Origin: DAOUBF01 sp034432795
Lineage (GTDB): Bacteria > Chloroflexota > Anaerolineae > DSLN01
NCBI GenBank assembly: GCA_034432795.1
Contig: DAOUBF010000014.1
Coordinates: 1-38,763 of the forward strand
Length of the DNA: 38,763 nt
Reading direction: 5' to 3'
The position numbers and the translations under genes are program-made. How positions within the stretch are numbered: position 1 is the first letter of the stretch; every line of letters begins with the position of its first letter. This document shows, one piece after another, positions 1 to 6,497 of the stretch. A model generated the notes under the pieces. It did no database searches. It was not told the DNA's origin and was given only the letters and a program-made list of their open reading frames with translations.

Positions 1-84
1 GCCTGCATGCCCTCCAGGCGCATCCGCTGTTCCTCCATAGCGGCCTGCATGCCCTCCAGGCGCATCCGCTGTTCCTCCATAGCG
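1..84 (-). repeat. 42-bp direct tandem repeat encoding a coiled coil
   Basis: Bases 1-42 and 43-84 are identical 42-bp units, with the beginning of a third, diverging unit at 85-92. The unit is 14 codons, so copy number can change without frameshift. It encodes AMEEQRMRLEGMQA in the glycosyltransferase. The array continues past the window edge, so total copy number is unknown. Confidence 0.9.
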
Positions 85-1277
85 GCCTGCATCTCCTCTA
101 ACGTCTGCGCTATCAGGGTGTTGAACTCAGACTGCTGCGCCGCCAGAGGCAGGACATACCAGCGCGTTGAGACGCTGTTCCATAAGGCGCGAAAGCGCCC
201 GATCAGCGGCCCAATGACCGGCACATGGGAGACAAAGACGTGTTCGCGTAGCGTGGCGCGCGCGTAGAGCGCGTCTATCAGCGCCTCTATAGGCCGGGAG
301 GCGCCCAAAGCCGCCAGGTGATATAATCCCTGGCGTATGCGCTCAATCGTCGCCGGATGTATCTCCGTCCTCCGTCCTCCGCCCTTCGTCCTGTGTGAGA
401 GGATGGCATCCAGGTCCCTTGCTGTTTCACGATACGCCTGGCGCAGTGGTTCGCGCTCGGCGGCGGCGATACCCTCCGGCCAACGCGCCTGCTCGGCGGG
501 CAGGAAGTCCTCCAGGACCTGCTGCGGCGTGTAATGCTTAAGCACAAAGCGCAGACGCCCGCGATGGAACAAGGCGTAGTAAGAGGGGCTATCCCGCACT
601 GCTGTGGCCGACTCCAGATGGACCGCCACCGCCTGCGGCACAACCACCACGCGCCAGCCGGCGGCGCGGGCGCGAAAGCAAAGATCTGTATCCTCAAAGT
701 AGAAATAGAAGCCCTCGTCAAAGGCGCCGAGCCGGTCCAGCAGTTCGCGGCGCGCCACGAACGCCGCACCCGTGACATAGTCCACATCCCTGATTTCGTC
801 AAACTGACCTGTGTCCGGCTGGCGGAACCCGTAGTGATCCGGCAGCGCCAGAGGATAACGCAGGATGCCGCCGGCATGTTGGATCAGGTTGCTTTCGGGG
901 TAGAGCAGCTTGCAACCGGCCACGCCGATGCGCCCGTCGTCGGCCATGACCTCGGCCAGCCGGCGCAACCAATCGGGCCGCAAAATCACATCGTTGTTCA
1001 GGAAGGCGATCAACTCCCCCTGTGCCACGCGCAGACCCGCGTTCATCCCCCCGGCATAGCCCAGATTGCGCCCCTGGAGGAGAAGACGAACCTGGGGGTA
1101 GGTCGCGGCGACCCATTCCGGGGAGCCATCGGTGGAGCCATTGTCCACCACGAGCACCTCGGCATCGGGGTAATCCTGGGCCAGGACCGAGGGCAGGCAG
1201 CGAGCCAGCAACTCCCGGCCATTCCAGTTTAAAACGATGAGCGAAGCTTGAGGAAGGTGGACAGTGCTCTCAGGCAT
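1..1277 (-). CDS. Family 2 glycosyltransferase with C-terminal coiled coil (3' end outside window)
   Basis: A GT-A fold sugar transferase, probably adding sugars to a surface polysaccharide on the cytoplasmic face. From ATG 1277 the minus strand is open to base 1, giving about 425 residues without a stop. The N-terminus has the GT2 core: SLIVLNWNG, VVDNGSTDGS, then the DXD-type FLNNDVILRPDW and the EDTDLCFRARAAGW acceptor-side motif. After about residue 280 comes a non-catalytic extension. It carries a period-7 repeat insertion (363-393) and ends at the window edge in a 14-residue unit repeated twice, AMEEQRMRLEGMQA, which should form a coiled coil. The start codon overlaps the stop of the upstream Wzt-like ATPase by one base (TGATG), so the two are translationally coupled. 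The family call is firm. Donor and acceptor cannot be read from the sequence. Confidence 0.9.
   Translation of the reverse strand, partial: MPESTVHLPQASLIVLNWNGRELLARCLPSVLAQDYPDAEVLVVDNGSTDGSPEWVAATYPQVRLLLQGRNLGYAGGMNAGLRVAQGELIAFLNNDVILRPDWLRRLAEVMADDGRIGVAGCKLLYPESNLIQHAGGILRYPLALPDHYGFRQPDTGQFDEIRDVDYVTGAAFVARRELLDRLGAFDEGFYFYFEDTDLCFRARAAGWRVVVVPQAVAVHLESATAVRDSPSYYALFHRGRLRFVLKHYTPQQVLEDFLPAEQARWPEGIAAAEREPLRQAYRETARDLDAILSHRTKGGGRRTEIHPATIERIRQGLYHLAALGASRPIEALIDALYARATLREHVFVSHVPVIGPLIGRFRALWNSVSTRWYVLPLAAQQSEFNTLIAQTLEEMQAAMEEQRMRLEGMQAAMEEQRMRLEGMQ
363..393. repeat. Period-7 array inside the glycosyltransferase gene
   Basis: On the minus strand the units CGAAGGG, CGGAGGA, CGGAGGA, CGGAGAT follow one another and encode TKGGGRRTE, in frame, after the catalytic domain. 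Confidence 0.75.
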
Positions 1278-2509
1278 CAGGCAGGCTCACTGACGTGATG
1301 GCGCCATGTGCTAGGGATGTAGATCGTGCCCTCCCGCTCTTTCAAGCGCCCCTGCTGCACGCGGAAGCTGTACATGCGGTGCTGGTGATCATAGGGATGG
1401 CGCGAGTAGTAGTCGTAGATCGCGGCTGTGAACTCATATGTCCCGGCCAAAAGCGGCAGGCTGGGGATCGTGTACTCCACGACGCCATCGCCCTCAATAT
1501 AAGGAATATCGTAACCGGAGGTCGTGGTATTGGGGCCGTTGATATGGGTGCCATCGTCGCGGTAAATCGCCACCCCAAAGGCGGGCCATTCAATACGCTG
1601 AGAAGCGTGATAATAGATACGGGCTGTAAATGGCTCGCCGGTGGTGAATACCCCCTGCTCTTGCCCCTGGGCGTCGTAGAAGCGGACATCCACGATCTGC
1701 GCCTCGCCCGACCCCCAGCGCCGGGCAGCGGCCCCAGTCGTTCCTCTGCCATCGGCGTGCCCGAAGACGCCGTGCCAGGTCTGGCCCAGATAGCGGCCCA
1801 CGACATCGTCCACCGTGCCCTGGGCGCGGACCTCGCCGTTCTCCAGCCAGACGGCCGATTTACAGAACTGCTGCACGGTGTGGAGATCATGGGAGACCAG
1901 CAGAATGGTCACACCCTGCCGCTGCAGTTCACGAATACGCTCCAGGCATTGGGCCTGGAAAACCTGATCGCCTACGGCCAGCACTTCGTCAATCAGCAGG
2001 ATGTCGGCATCCACGCTGGTGGCCACAGCGAAGCCCAGGCGCATGTACATGCCGGAGGAATAATGGCGCACGGGCATATCCAGGAAGGGGCCAATGCCAG
2101 AAAAGTCCACGATCTCGTTAAAGCGGCTGACCAGCTCGCCGCGCCGCAGCCCCAGGAGCGAGCCATACAGGTAGATGTTTTCGCGCCCGCTGAGATCGGG
2201 ATGGAAGCCCGTGCCGATCTCCAACAGCCCGGCCACCCGCCCATAGGTGCGCACCCGCCCCTGCGTCGGCTCCAGGATGCGCCCCACCAGCTTTAGCAGG
2301 GTGCTCTTGCCTGCGCCATTCGGGCCGATGATCCCTATTGTCTCACCCGCCGGAATGGTCAGATTCACATCCCGCAGCACCCACAACTCATAGCTGGGGG
2401 AGCGCTGGCGATGAAAGGCGCGGATCAAGGCCTCCTGGAAGGAACGGGGGCGTTCATCGCGCAGTCGGAACAATTTGGAGACATGGTCAAATTCTACGGC
2501 TGGGTTCAT
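1277..2509 (-). CDS. Wzt-type polysaccharide ABC exporter ATPase with C-terminal carbohydrate-binding domain
   Basis: The nucleotide-binding subunit of an O-antigen/teichoic-acid type exporter, which powers export of a lipid-linked glycan through an ABC-2 permease. Walker A GPNGAGKST lies near residue 65, the family-specific signature YSSGMYMRL replaces LSGGQ, Walker B is DILLIDEVLAVGD and the H-loop is LVSHD. Residues of about 250 to 410 form a beta-rich tail (FTARIYYHAS, VEYTIPSLPLLAGTYEF) typical of the Wzt C-terminal domain that recognises the glycan end. I start at ATG 2509. A TTG eight codons upstream (2533) is possible but has no ribosome site. The gene follows a good promoter and overlaps the next glycosyltransferase. 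The Wzm permease partner is not in the window on either side, so it must lie beyond the left edge or elsewhere. Confidence 0.9.
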   Translation of the reverse strand: MNPAVEFDHVSKLFRLRDERPRSFQEALIRAFHRQRSPSYELWVLRDVNLTIPAGETIGIIGPNGAGKSTLLKLVGRILEPTQGRVRTYGRVAGLLEIGTGFHPDLSGRENIYLYGSLLGLRRGELVSRFNEIVDFSGIGPFLDMPVRHYSSGMYMRLGFAVATSVDADILLIDEVLAVGDQVFQAQCLERIRELQRQGVTILLVSHDLHTVQQFCKSAVWLENGEVRAQGTVDDVVGRYLGQTWHGVFGHADGRGTTGAAARRWGSGEAQIVDVRFYDAQGQEQGVFTTGEPFTARIYYHASQRIEWPAFGVAIYRDDGTHINGPNTTTSGYDIPYIEGDGVVEYTIPSLPLLAGTYEFTAAIYDYYSRHPYDHQHRMYSFRVQQGRLKEREGTIYIPSTWRHHVSEPA

Positions 2510-2582
2510 GGTGCCGCTGAGCGTGAGCCTCAAGGCATATCCCGATATTTCATGGGGTCAGCCATCCTATGAGTCGGCAGCT

Positions 2583-2611
2583 ATTATAGCCTAGATGACC
2601 TGGCTGCACAA
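2583..2611 (-). promoter_or_regulatory. Candidate sigma-70 promoter for the Wzt/glycosyltransferase operon
   Basis: On the minus strand TTGTGC (2611-2606) is followed by a 17-base spacer and a perfect TATAAT (2588-2583). The expected transcript start is near 2576, about 67 bases before the Wzt start. Based on consensus match only. Confidence 0.6.
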
Positions 2612-2693
2612 GGGAGAGGGGGTGGCTCTGCCCCCCACCCCAACCCTCCCCCGCAATGGGGGGAGGGGGCAGTAGGGGCAGGGAGGGGGTGAT
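2612..2693. repeat. G/C palindromic dispersed repeat, copy 1
   Basis: The divergent intergenic space (2510-2788) is largely this element. A hairpin CCCTCCCCC (2644-2652)/GGGGGAGGG (2659-2667) sits inside a run of G/C blocks that ends GGGAGGGGGTGAT. The same outer blocks (CCCCAACCCTCCCCC and GGCAGGGAGGGGGTGAT) recur at 10201-10278, and in inverse orientation near 13236-13277. The rest of the gap holds the minus-strand promoter and the antiporter leader. Confidence 0.7.
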
Positions 2694-2788
2694 GGCTGGC
2701 AGCGGCAGCAAGCACGTCTTAGCTTCCTGTGCTAAAATCAGGCTTATACCTGAACAGATTAAGGAGGCGATAAACCCAGAGGCGTCCC

Positions 2789-4030
2789 ATGAGTCCTTTC
2801 TTGCAGTTTCTGCTGGCCCTTGGCGTCATCATCACCGCCGCAAAGGTTGGCGGCCTGATCAGCGCCCGCTGGGGGCAGCCCTCGGTGCTAGGCGAACTGT
2901 TGGCCGGATTGGTACTTGGGCCAACCGCCATGAACCTGTTCGGCCTGCCGGTCTTCTCCGATAGCCACCTGCCGGAGACGATCAAGCACCTGGCCGAGGT
3001 CGGCGTAATCCTGCTCATGTTCGTCGCCGGCATGGAGATTGACCTGGGCGAGATGGCGCGGGCCGGGCGGGTGGCGACGTTCGCCGGGACGCTCGGCGTG
3101 CTTGCGCCCATCTCCCTCGGCGCCATCGCTACACTCCCCTTTGGCTTCTCCCCGCTGCAAGCGTTGTTTGTTGGCGTGATCCTCTCGGCCACAAGCGTGA
3201 GCATTTCGGCCCAGACCCTGATTGAGCTGGGCGTGCTGCGCCGCCGCGAGGGCATCGCGCTCCTGGGCGCCGCCGTGATTGACGACGTGCTGGTCATCCT
3301 GGTGCTCTCGCTGTTCCTGGCGCTCACCAGCGGTTCGGGGGGGAGCGGGGTCATCGCCCTGTTGGGGCTGGTGCTGCGCATGGCGCTCTACCTGGGCGGG
3401 GCACTGGCCCTGGGGCTATGGGTGTTGCCCTGGCTGACACGCGCCGTCTCACGGTTGCCGGTGAGCGAGGGCATCACCACCCTGGCAGTGGTCCTGACCT
3501 TCTTCCTGGCCTGGTCTGCCGAGGTCGTGGGCGGCGTCGCGGCCATCACCGGCGCCTTCATCGCCGGCCTGGGCTTTGGCCGTAGCGCCCTGCGCGAGGA
3601 GATTGAGCGCGGCATGCACACGCTGGCCTACGCCCTGTTCGTACCGGTCTTCTTCGTGAGCATCGGGCTGGAGGCGAACGCGCGTGCGCTCACTGTGGAC
3701 CTGGTGGCCTTCACCCTGGTGATCTGCCTGGTCGCGGTAGCTTCCAAGATCGTTGGCGCCGGGCTGGGGGCGCGCTTGGCCGGGTTCGCCGCTGATGAGG
3801 CCCTGCGCGTCGGCGTGGGCATGGTCTCACGGGGCGAGGTCGGGCTGATCGTGGCCACCGTTGGCCTGGATCAGGGGCTGGTGACGCCGGAGATATTTAC
3901 AGCGACGGTGATTATGGTGTTGTTCACCACGCTGGTGACACCGCTTCTGCTGCGTCTGGTATTTGCCGAGGTAGTAGAGGCGCTGCCAAAACCGCGCCCA
4001 AAGGAGGCAACAGAGATTGACGATGGCTAA
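2789..4030 (+). CDS. CPA2-family cation/proton antiporter
   Basis: A polytopic inner-membrane antiporter that exchanges Na+ or K+ for protons. The 413 residues are almost entirely hydrophobic helices with short loops, about 12 to 13 spans. Family landmarks are the N-terminal QPSVLGELLAGLVLGP, the half-helix region GVILSATSVSISAQTL and the acidic pair AAVIDDVLVILVL. The DD pair is the ion-binding site of electrogenic NapA/NhaA-like members. The protein ends soon after the last helix, so it lacks the RCK/TrkA nucleotide-binding tail of KefB/C. A perfect AAGGAGG (2761-2767) lies 21 bases before ATG 2789, too far to serve it; AGAGG at 2778-2782 is the likelier ribosome site. The 3' end overlaps a PII-like gene, which suggests regulation by that small protein. 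The transported ion is not determinable. Confidence 0.92.
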   Translation: MSPFLQFLLALGVIITAAKVGGLISARWGQPSVLGELLAGLVLGPTAMNLFGLPVFSDSHLPETIKHLAEVGVILLMFVAGMEIDLGEMARAGRVATFAGTLGVLAPISLGAIATLPFGFSPLQALFVGVILSATSVSISAQTLIELGVLRRREGIALLGAAVIDDVLVILVLSLFLALTSGSGGSGVIALLGLVLRMALYLGGALALGLWVLPWLTRAVSRLPVSEGITTLAVVLTFFLAWSAEVVGGVAAITGAFIAGLGFGRSALREEIERGMHTLAYALFVPVFFVSIGLEANARALTVDLVAFTLVICLVAVASKIVGAGLGARLAGFAADEALRVGVGMVSRGEVGLIVATVGLDQGLVTPEIFTATVIMVLFTTLVTPLLLRLVFAEVVEALPKPRPKEATEIDDG

Positions 4031-4379
4031 ATTACTGGTCGCAGTGCTGTTTCAGGTGGACGAAGGTTGGAGCGTCTTGCGCGCCTGGGAGGAAGCGGGG
4101 GTGCGTGAAGCGACGATCATTGACAGCGCCGGGATGCGCCACGTGCTTCGGCGCAACCTGCGCGATGATGCCCCTATCTTCCCCAGCCTGCGCTCGCTGA
4201 TGGTCGGCCACCAGGAACGTCATTATACCCTGTTTGCAGTGCTGGAGGATAGCGTGGACGTGGAAGCCATCGTGCGCGCCACGGAAGCGATCATTGGCCC
4301 GCTGTCTCAGCCCAACACCGGGATCATCTTCACCCTGCCGGTCCTCCAGGTTTGGGGGCTGGAAAAAGCGACCGTATAA
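4017..4379 (+). CDS. PII-like small signalling protein coupled to the antiporter
   Basis: A small soluble protein of about 118-120 residues with the alternating pattern expected of a PII/ferredoxin-like fold: strand KLLVAVLFQ, helix DEGWSVLRAWEEAGV, strand EATIIDSAGM, a long loop where PII proteins have the T-loop, strand HYTLFAVLE, helix DVEAIVRATEAII, strand TGIIFTLPVLQVWGL. PII-like proteins commonly bind nucleotides and regulate a neighbouring transporter. TTG 4017 has AAGGAGG (4001-4007) at an ideal 9-base spacing, whereas ATG 4023 is 15 bases away; I take TTG but ATG remains possible. The gene overlaps the antiporter stop (4028-4030), so co-translation is likely. The assignment rests on secondary-structure pattern, length and context rather than on a signature motif. 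Confidence 0.7.
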   Translation: MTMAKLLVAVLFQVDEGWSVLRAWEEAGVREATIIDSAGMRHVLRRNLRDDAPIFPSLRSLMVGHQERHYTLFAVLEDSVDVEAIVRATEAIIGPLSQPNTGIIFTLPVLQVWGLEKATV

Positions 4380-4388
4380 TCGTATCAT

Positions 4389-4421
4389 AGACCTGGCAGG
4401 TTTCGGAAACCTGCCAGGTCT
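4389..4421. terminator. Perfect 33-nt palindrome between convergent genes (repeat and bidirectional terminator)
   Basis: Sixteen-base arms AGACCTGGCAGGTTTC around a single G form a perfect inverted repeat. It lies between the plus-strand PII-like gene and the minus-strand amrA, and its last two bases form part of the amrA stop codon (TAG, 4422-4420). No T-run follows, so a role in transcript end protection is as likely as intrinsic termination. The core GGCAGGT-TTC resembles the REP-like hairpins at 17.9 kb. Confidence 0.65.
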
Positions 4422-5091
4422 AGCTGCCTACTGACAAGACCTCGCTCTCGGTGAACTTCTCCACCTGGTAGGTGAACACCTGCAGGCCGGGGCGCAGGTA
4501 GTCATCCGCCGGTAAGCCCGCCTTGAGGCAGAGATGGGCCATGAAGGTGGCAGCGTCGGGCAACCGCTCCCACACCTGGGGCAGGAAAGTCGCCCGGTGC
4601 ACCCCCCGCTGGATCAGCACCCCCGGTTTGGTCTCGTCCAGGATGCGCAGTAGCTCCTCCGGTGAGGTGTACTCCAGCGGCTGTGGCTCGGTGAGGACGG
4701 AGATCTCAATCTCCAACTCCGGCAACTCCTCTGCGCTCACCGGCGGGAAGCGGTAATCGTACAGCGCCGTCTGGACTGCACAATAGCATACATTGATGGC
4801 CAGCGGCTCGGTCGCCTCCATGGAGCCGGTGCAGCCGCGCAATTCCCCATCGCTGCGTGTCGTCAGGGTGACGAAGCTGGCACCGGGCTGGAGCAACCGC
4901 TCCGGTAGCGTGCTCTCATCCGGCAGGACAATGACGTGATCGCTGACAGCGGCCTCAATCGCGCGTCGCGCCAGCGTGAGCAGCAGCCGCCGCTCCTCCA
5001 GCGTAAGCGGGGCGGGGCGGGGAGGCGAGGCGCCTCCCTCTTCTGTCCCTGTTTTTTCTTGTGGAGGTTCAGACATAGGCGACGCTGGCAT
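4420..5091 (-). CDS. amrA: AmmeMemoRadiSam system protein A (AMMECR1 domain)
   Basis: A soluble AMMECR1-domain protein; in bacteria it is normally encoded with a MEMO-like protein (B) and a radical SAM enzyme. Diagnostic stretches are FVTLTTRSDGELRGCTGSME, with the conserved LRGC-G core, then YDYRFPPVSAEELPELEIEI, VLTEPQPL, GVLIQRG, RATFLPQVWERLPD and the C-terminal FTYQVEKFTE. Length is about 218 to 223 residues. ATG 5091 and ATG 5076 are both possible: the first overlaps amrB by 23 bases, the second by 8, and neither has a strong ribosome site. Overlap with amrB indicates coupled expression. The biochemical role of the family is not settled. No radical SAM partner is visible in this window. 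Confidence 0.92.
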   Translation of the reverse strand: MPASPMSEPPQEKTGTEEGGASPPRPAPLTLEERRLLLTLARRAIEAAVSDHVIVLPDESTLPERLLQPGASFVTLTTRSDGELRGCTGSMEATEPLAINVCYCAVQTALYDYRFPPVSAEELPELEIEISVLTEPQPLEYTSPEELLRILDETKPGVLIQRGVHRATFLPQVWERLPDAATFMAHLCLKAGLPADDYLRPGLQVFTYQVEKFTESEVLSVGS

Positions 5092-5872
5092 AGCCCACCA
5101 CCCTGTGTTTGTCGCCAGCGGTATCGCCGGAATTGCGATAGTCCAGCAACACCGGTCGCCAGCCGCGCGACTGCGCCAGATGCATCAGCGTCAGAATCGG
5201 CAGCAGGCCGCACGCCTGCCCCCGCGCCACAGCCCCGATGTCCCCCGCCAGCAGGTCGGCGAGCAGGCGTTGGTCAAGCCGTCGCGCCGTCTCATAGTCA
5301 TAATAGTGGCTCAGATCCGAGCTGACCACGATCAGGCTGTCCTCATCCAGCCGCCCGCCCAGGTCCTGGGCGACCTCCGCCGGATTTACATCGCCGAAGA
5401 GCATGGGCACGATGCGGAAATCGCCCAGGGTCAGTTGCAAGAAGGGCAACTCCACCTCCAGCGAATGTTCCGGCGCGTGAGCGACCGCCGCCTCCTCATA
5501 CAACCGGGTGTTTTGCAACATGGCAGCGACCCGCTCCGTAGCGACGGGCACCTCCCCCAGCGGCGTCTGAAACGCCCTGAACCGGCCCAGCGCCACGCCC
5601 GCGATGGGGACGAAATGCGCCGGACCCATCAAATAGACTGTCCAGGTGCGGCGCTGGACATTCTCCAGGGCCTTAAACGCATAAGCCGCTACAGGGCCGG
5701 AGTAGATATAGCCTGCATGGGGGGCGATAACGGCACGCGGAACAACGTCGGGCGGTTGGGCCTCGTCCAGATAGGTCAGAACCGCCCGCTTCAGCGCAGC
5801 GGCTGCGCCGGGATAGAAGGCCCCAGCGACCGCCGCCGGCCGGATCGGTAAGGGCGGAGCATGAACAGACAT
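5069..5872 (-). CDS. amrB: AmmeMemoRadiSam system protein B (MEMO family)
   Basis: A MEMO-family protein, structurally related to metal-dependent LigB-type dioxygenases. Motifs run in the expected order: AAVAGAFYP, VIAPHAGYIYSGPVAAYAF, YLMGPAHFVP, AHAPEHSLEVELPFLQ, SSDLSHYYDY and ACGLLPILTLMHLA. The His residues in PHAGY, PEHSLE and SDLSHY match the family's conserved putative metal site. I start at ATG 5872. A GTG three codons upstream (5881) is also possible. The bases before it (GGGAGAGGGGGTGAGG) are a half-copy of the G/C repeat family and supply the only ribosome-binding-like sequence. The gene precedes and overlaps amrA under its own promoter. Confidence 0.92.
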   Translation of the reverse strand: MSVHAPPLPIRPAAVAGAFYPGAAAALKRAVLTYLDEAQPPDVVPRAVIAPHAGYIYSGPVAAYAFKALENVQRRTWTVYLMGPAHFVPIAGVALGRFRAFQTPLGEVPVATERVAAMLQNTRLYEEAAVAHAPEHSLEVELPFLQLTLGDFRIVPMLFGDVNPAEVAQDLGGRLDEDSLIVVSSDLSHYYDYETARRLDQRLLADLLAGDIGAVARGQACGLLPILTLMHLAQSRGWRPVLLDYRNSGDTAGDKHRVVGYASVAYV

Positions 5873-5897
5873 CTTCCTCACCCCCTCTCCCGTAAAA

Positions 5898-5950
5898 AAA
5901 CCGGGAACCGAGGACCGAGGCGTCTGACATCAAGTGTCAAACGTCAGATC
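5898..5950. repeat. Composite period-7 repeat array in the amrB leader
   Basis: Consecutive 7-base units CCGGGAA, CCGAGGA, CCGAGGC, GTCTGAC, ATCAAGT, GTCAAAC, GTCAGAT join the GGAGGAC-type and GTCAAAC-type heptamers seen elsewhere in the window. The stretch lies between the amrB promoter and its start, so it would be transcribed as leader. Confidence 0.6.
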
Positions 5951-5959
5951 ATGGATGGG

Positions 5960-5987
5960 ATTATAGCACACAAATGGAATCTTACAA
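5960..5987 (-). promoter_or_regulatory. Candidate promoter for amrB-amrA
   Basis: TTGTAA (5987-5982), a 16-base spacer and a perfect TATAAT (5965-5960) on the minus strand. The -35 box overlaps the stop codon of the upstream flavin reductase gene. The expected leader before amrB is about 80 bases. Confidence 0.65.
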
Positions 5988-6467
5988 GGCCAGACGGCGA
6001 TAGTTGCCCTGATAATAGACCAACGGCGGGGCCTGGCGTTGGACACCTGCCGCCTCCACCAGGCCCACATAGATGGTGTGATCGCCGCCCGGATATGCCG
6101 CATAGACAGTGCAATCCAGATAGGCGATACAGCGTTCCAGGATGGGCGCGCCGGTGACGGCGGTAGAATAGTTTAAGCTGGCAAAGCGATCGGTGATCCC
6201 CGGGATGCGCCCGGCGAAGCGGTCAGACAGGTCGGCATCGTCCTGGCTGAGGAAATTCACTGCGAAGCACCTGCCGCGCTCTATCAGTTGGTGACTGTAA
6301 AGATCGGTGCCGATGCACACCAGCACCAGCGGCGGCTCCAGCGAGACGGAGCAGAAGGCCGAGACCGTCAGGCCATGGATTTCCTCGCCGGCACGCAGGG
6401 TCACGACGGTAATGCCACTGGGAAAGTGGCGCATGACTTGTTTGTAGAGATCAGCAGCTATGGGCAT
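5982..6467 (-). CDS. Flavin reductase-like FMN-binding protein
   Basis: A 161-residue protein of the flavin reductase domain family, which binds FMN on a split-barrel fold and uses NAD(P)H to supply reduced flavin or acts as a small oxidoreductase. The N-terminus has the characteristic MRHFPSGITVVTL, the FMN-loop GLTVSAFCSVSLEPPLVLVCI, then RCFAVNFLSQDD, FASLNYSTAVTGAPIL, and the C-terminal GGDHTIYVGLVEAAG. Length is typical of the single-domain form. It starts 30 bases after the stop of the metalloenzyme gene and is the last gene of that co-directional series. No dedicated partner oxygenase lies nearby, so its electron acceptor is unknown. Confidence 0.9.
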   Translation of the reverse strand: MPIAADLYKQVMRHFPSGITVVTLRAGEEIHGLTVSAFCSVSLEPPLVLVCIGTDLYSHQLIERGRCFAVNFLSQDDADLSDRFAGRIPGITDRFASLNYSTAVTGAPILERCIAYLDCTVYAAYPGGDHTIYVGLVEAAGVQRQAPPLVYYQGNYRRLAL

Positions 6468-6497
6468 GGCGGATTGATGTTACAGGCAATTCGCTTA

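Noticed and set aside
1295..2296. Plus-strand open frame of 333 codons opposite the Wzt-like gene
   Set aside because: Shadow frame; the minus strand has complete Walker A, signature and Walker B motifs.
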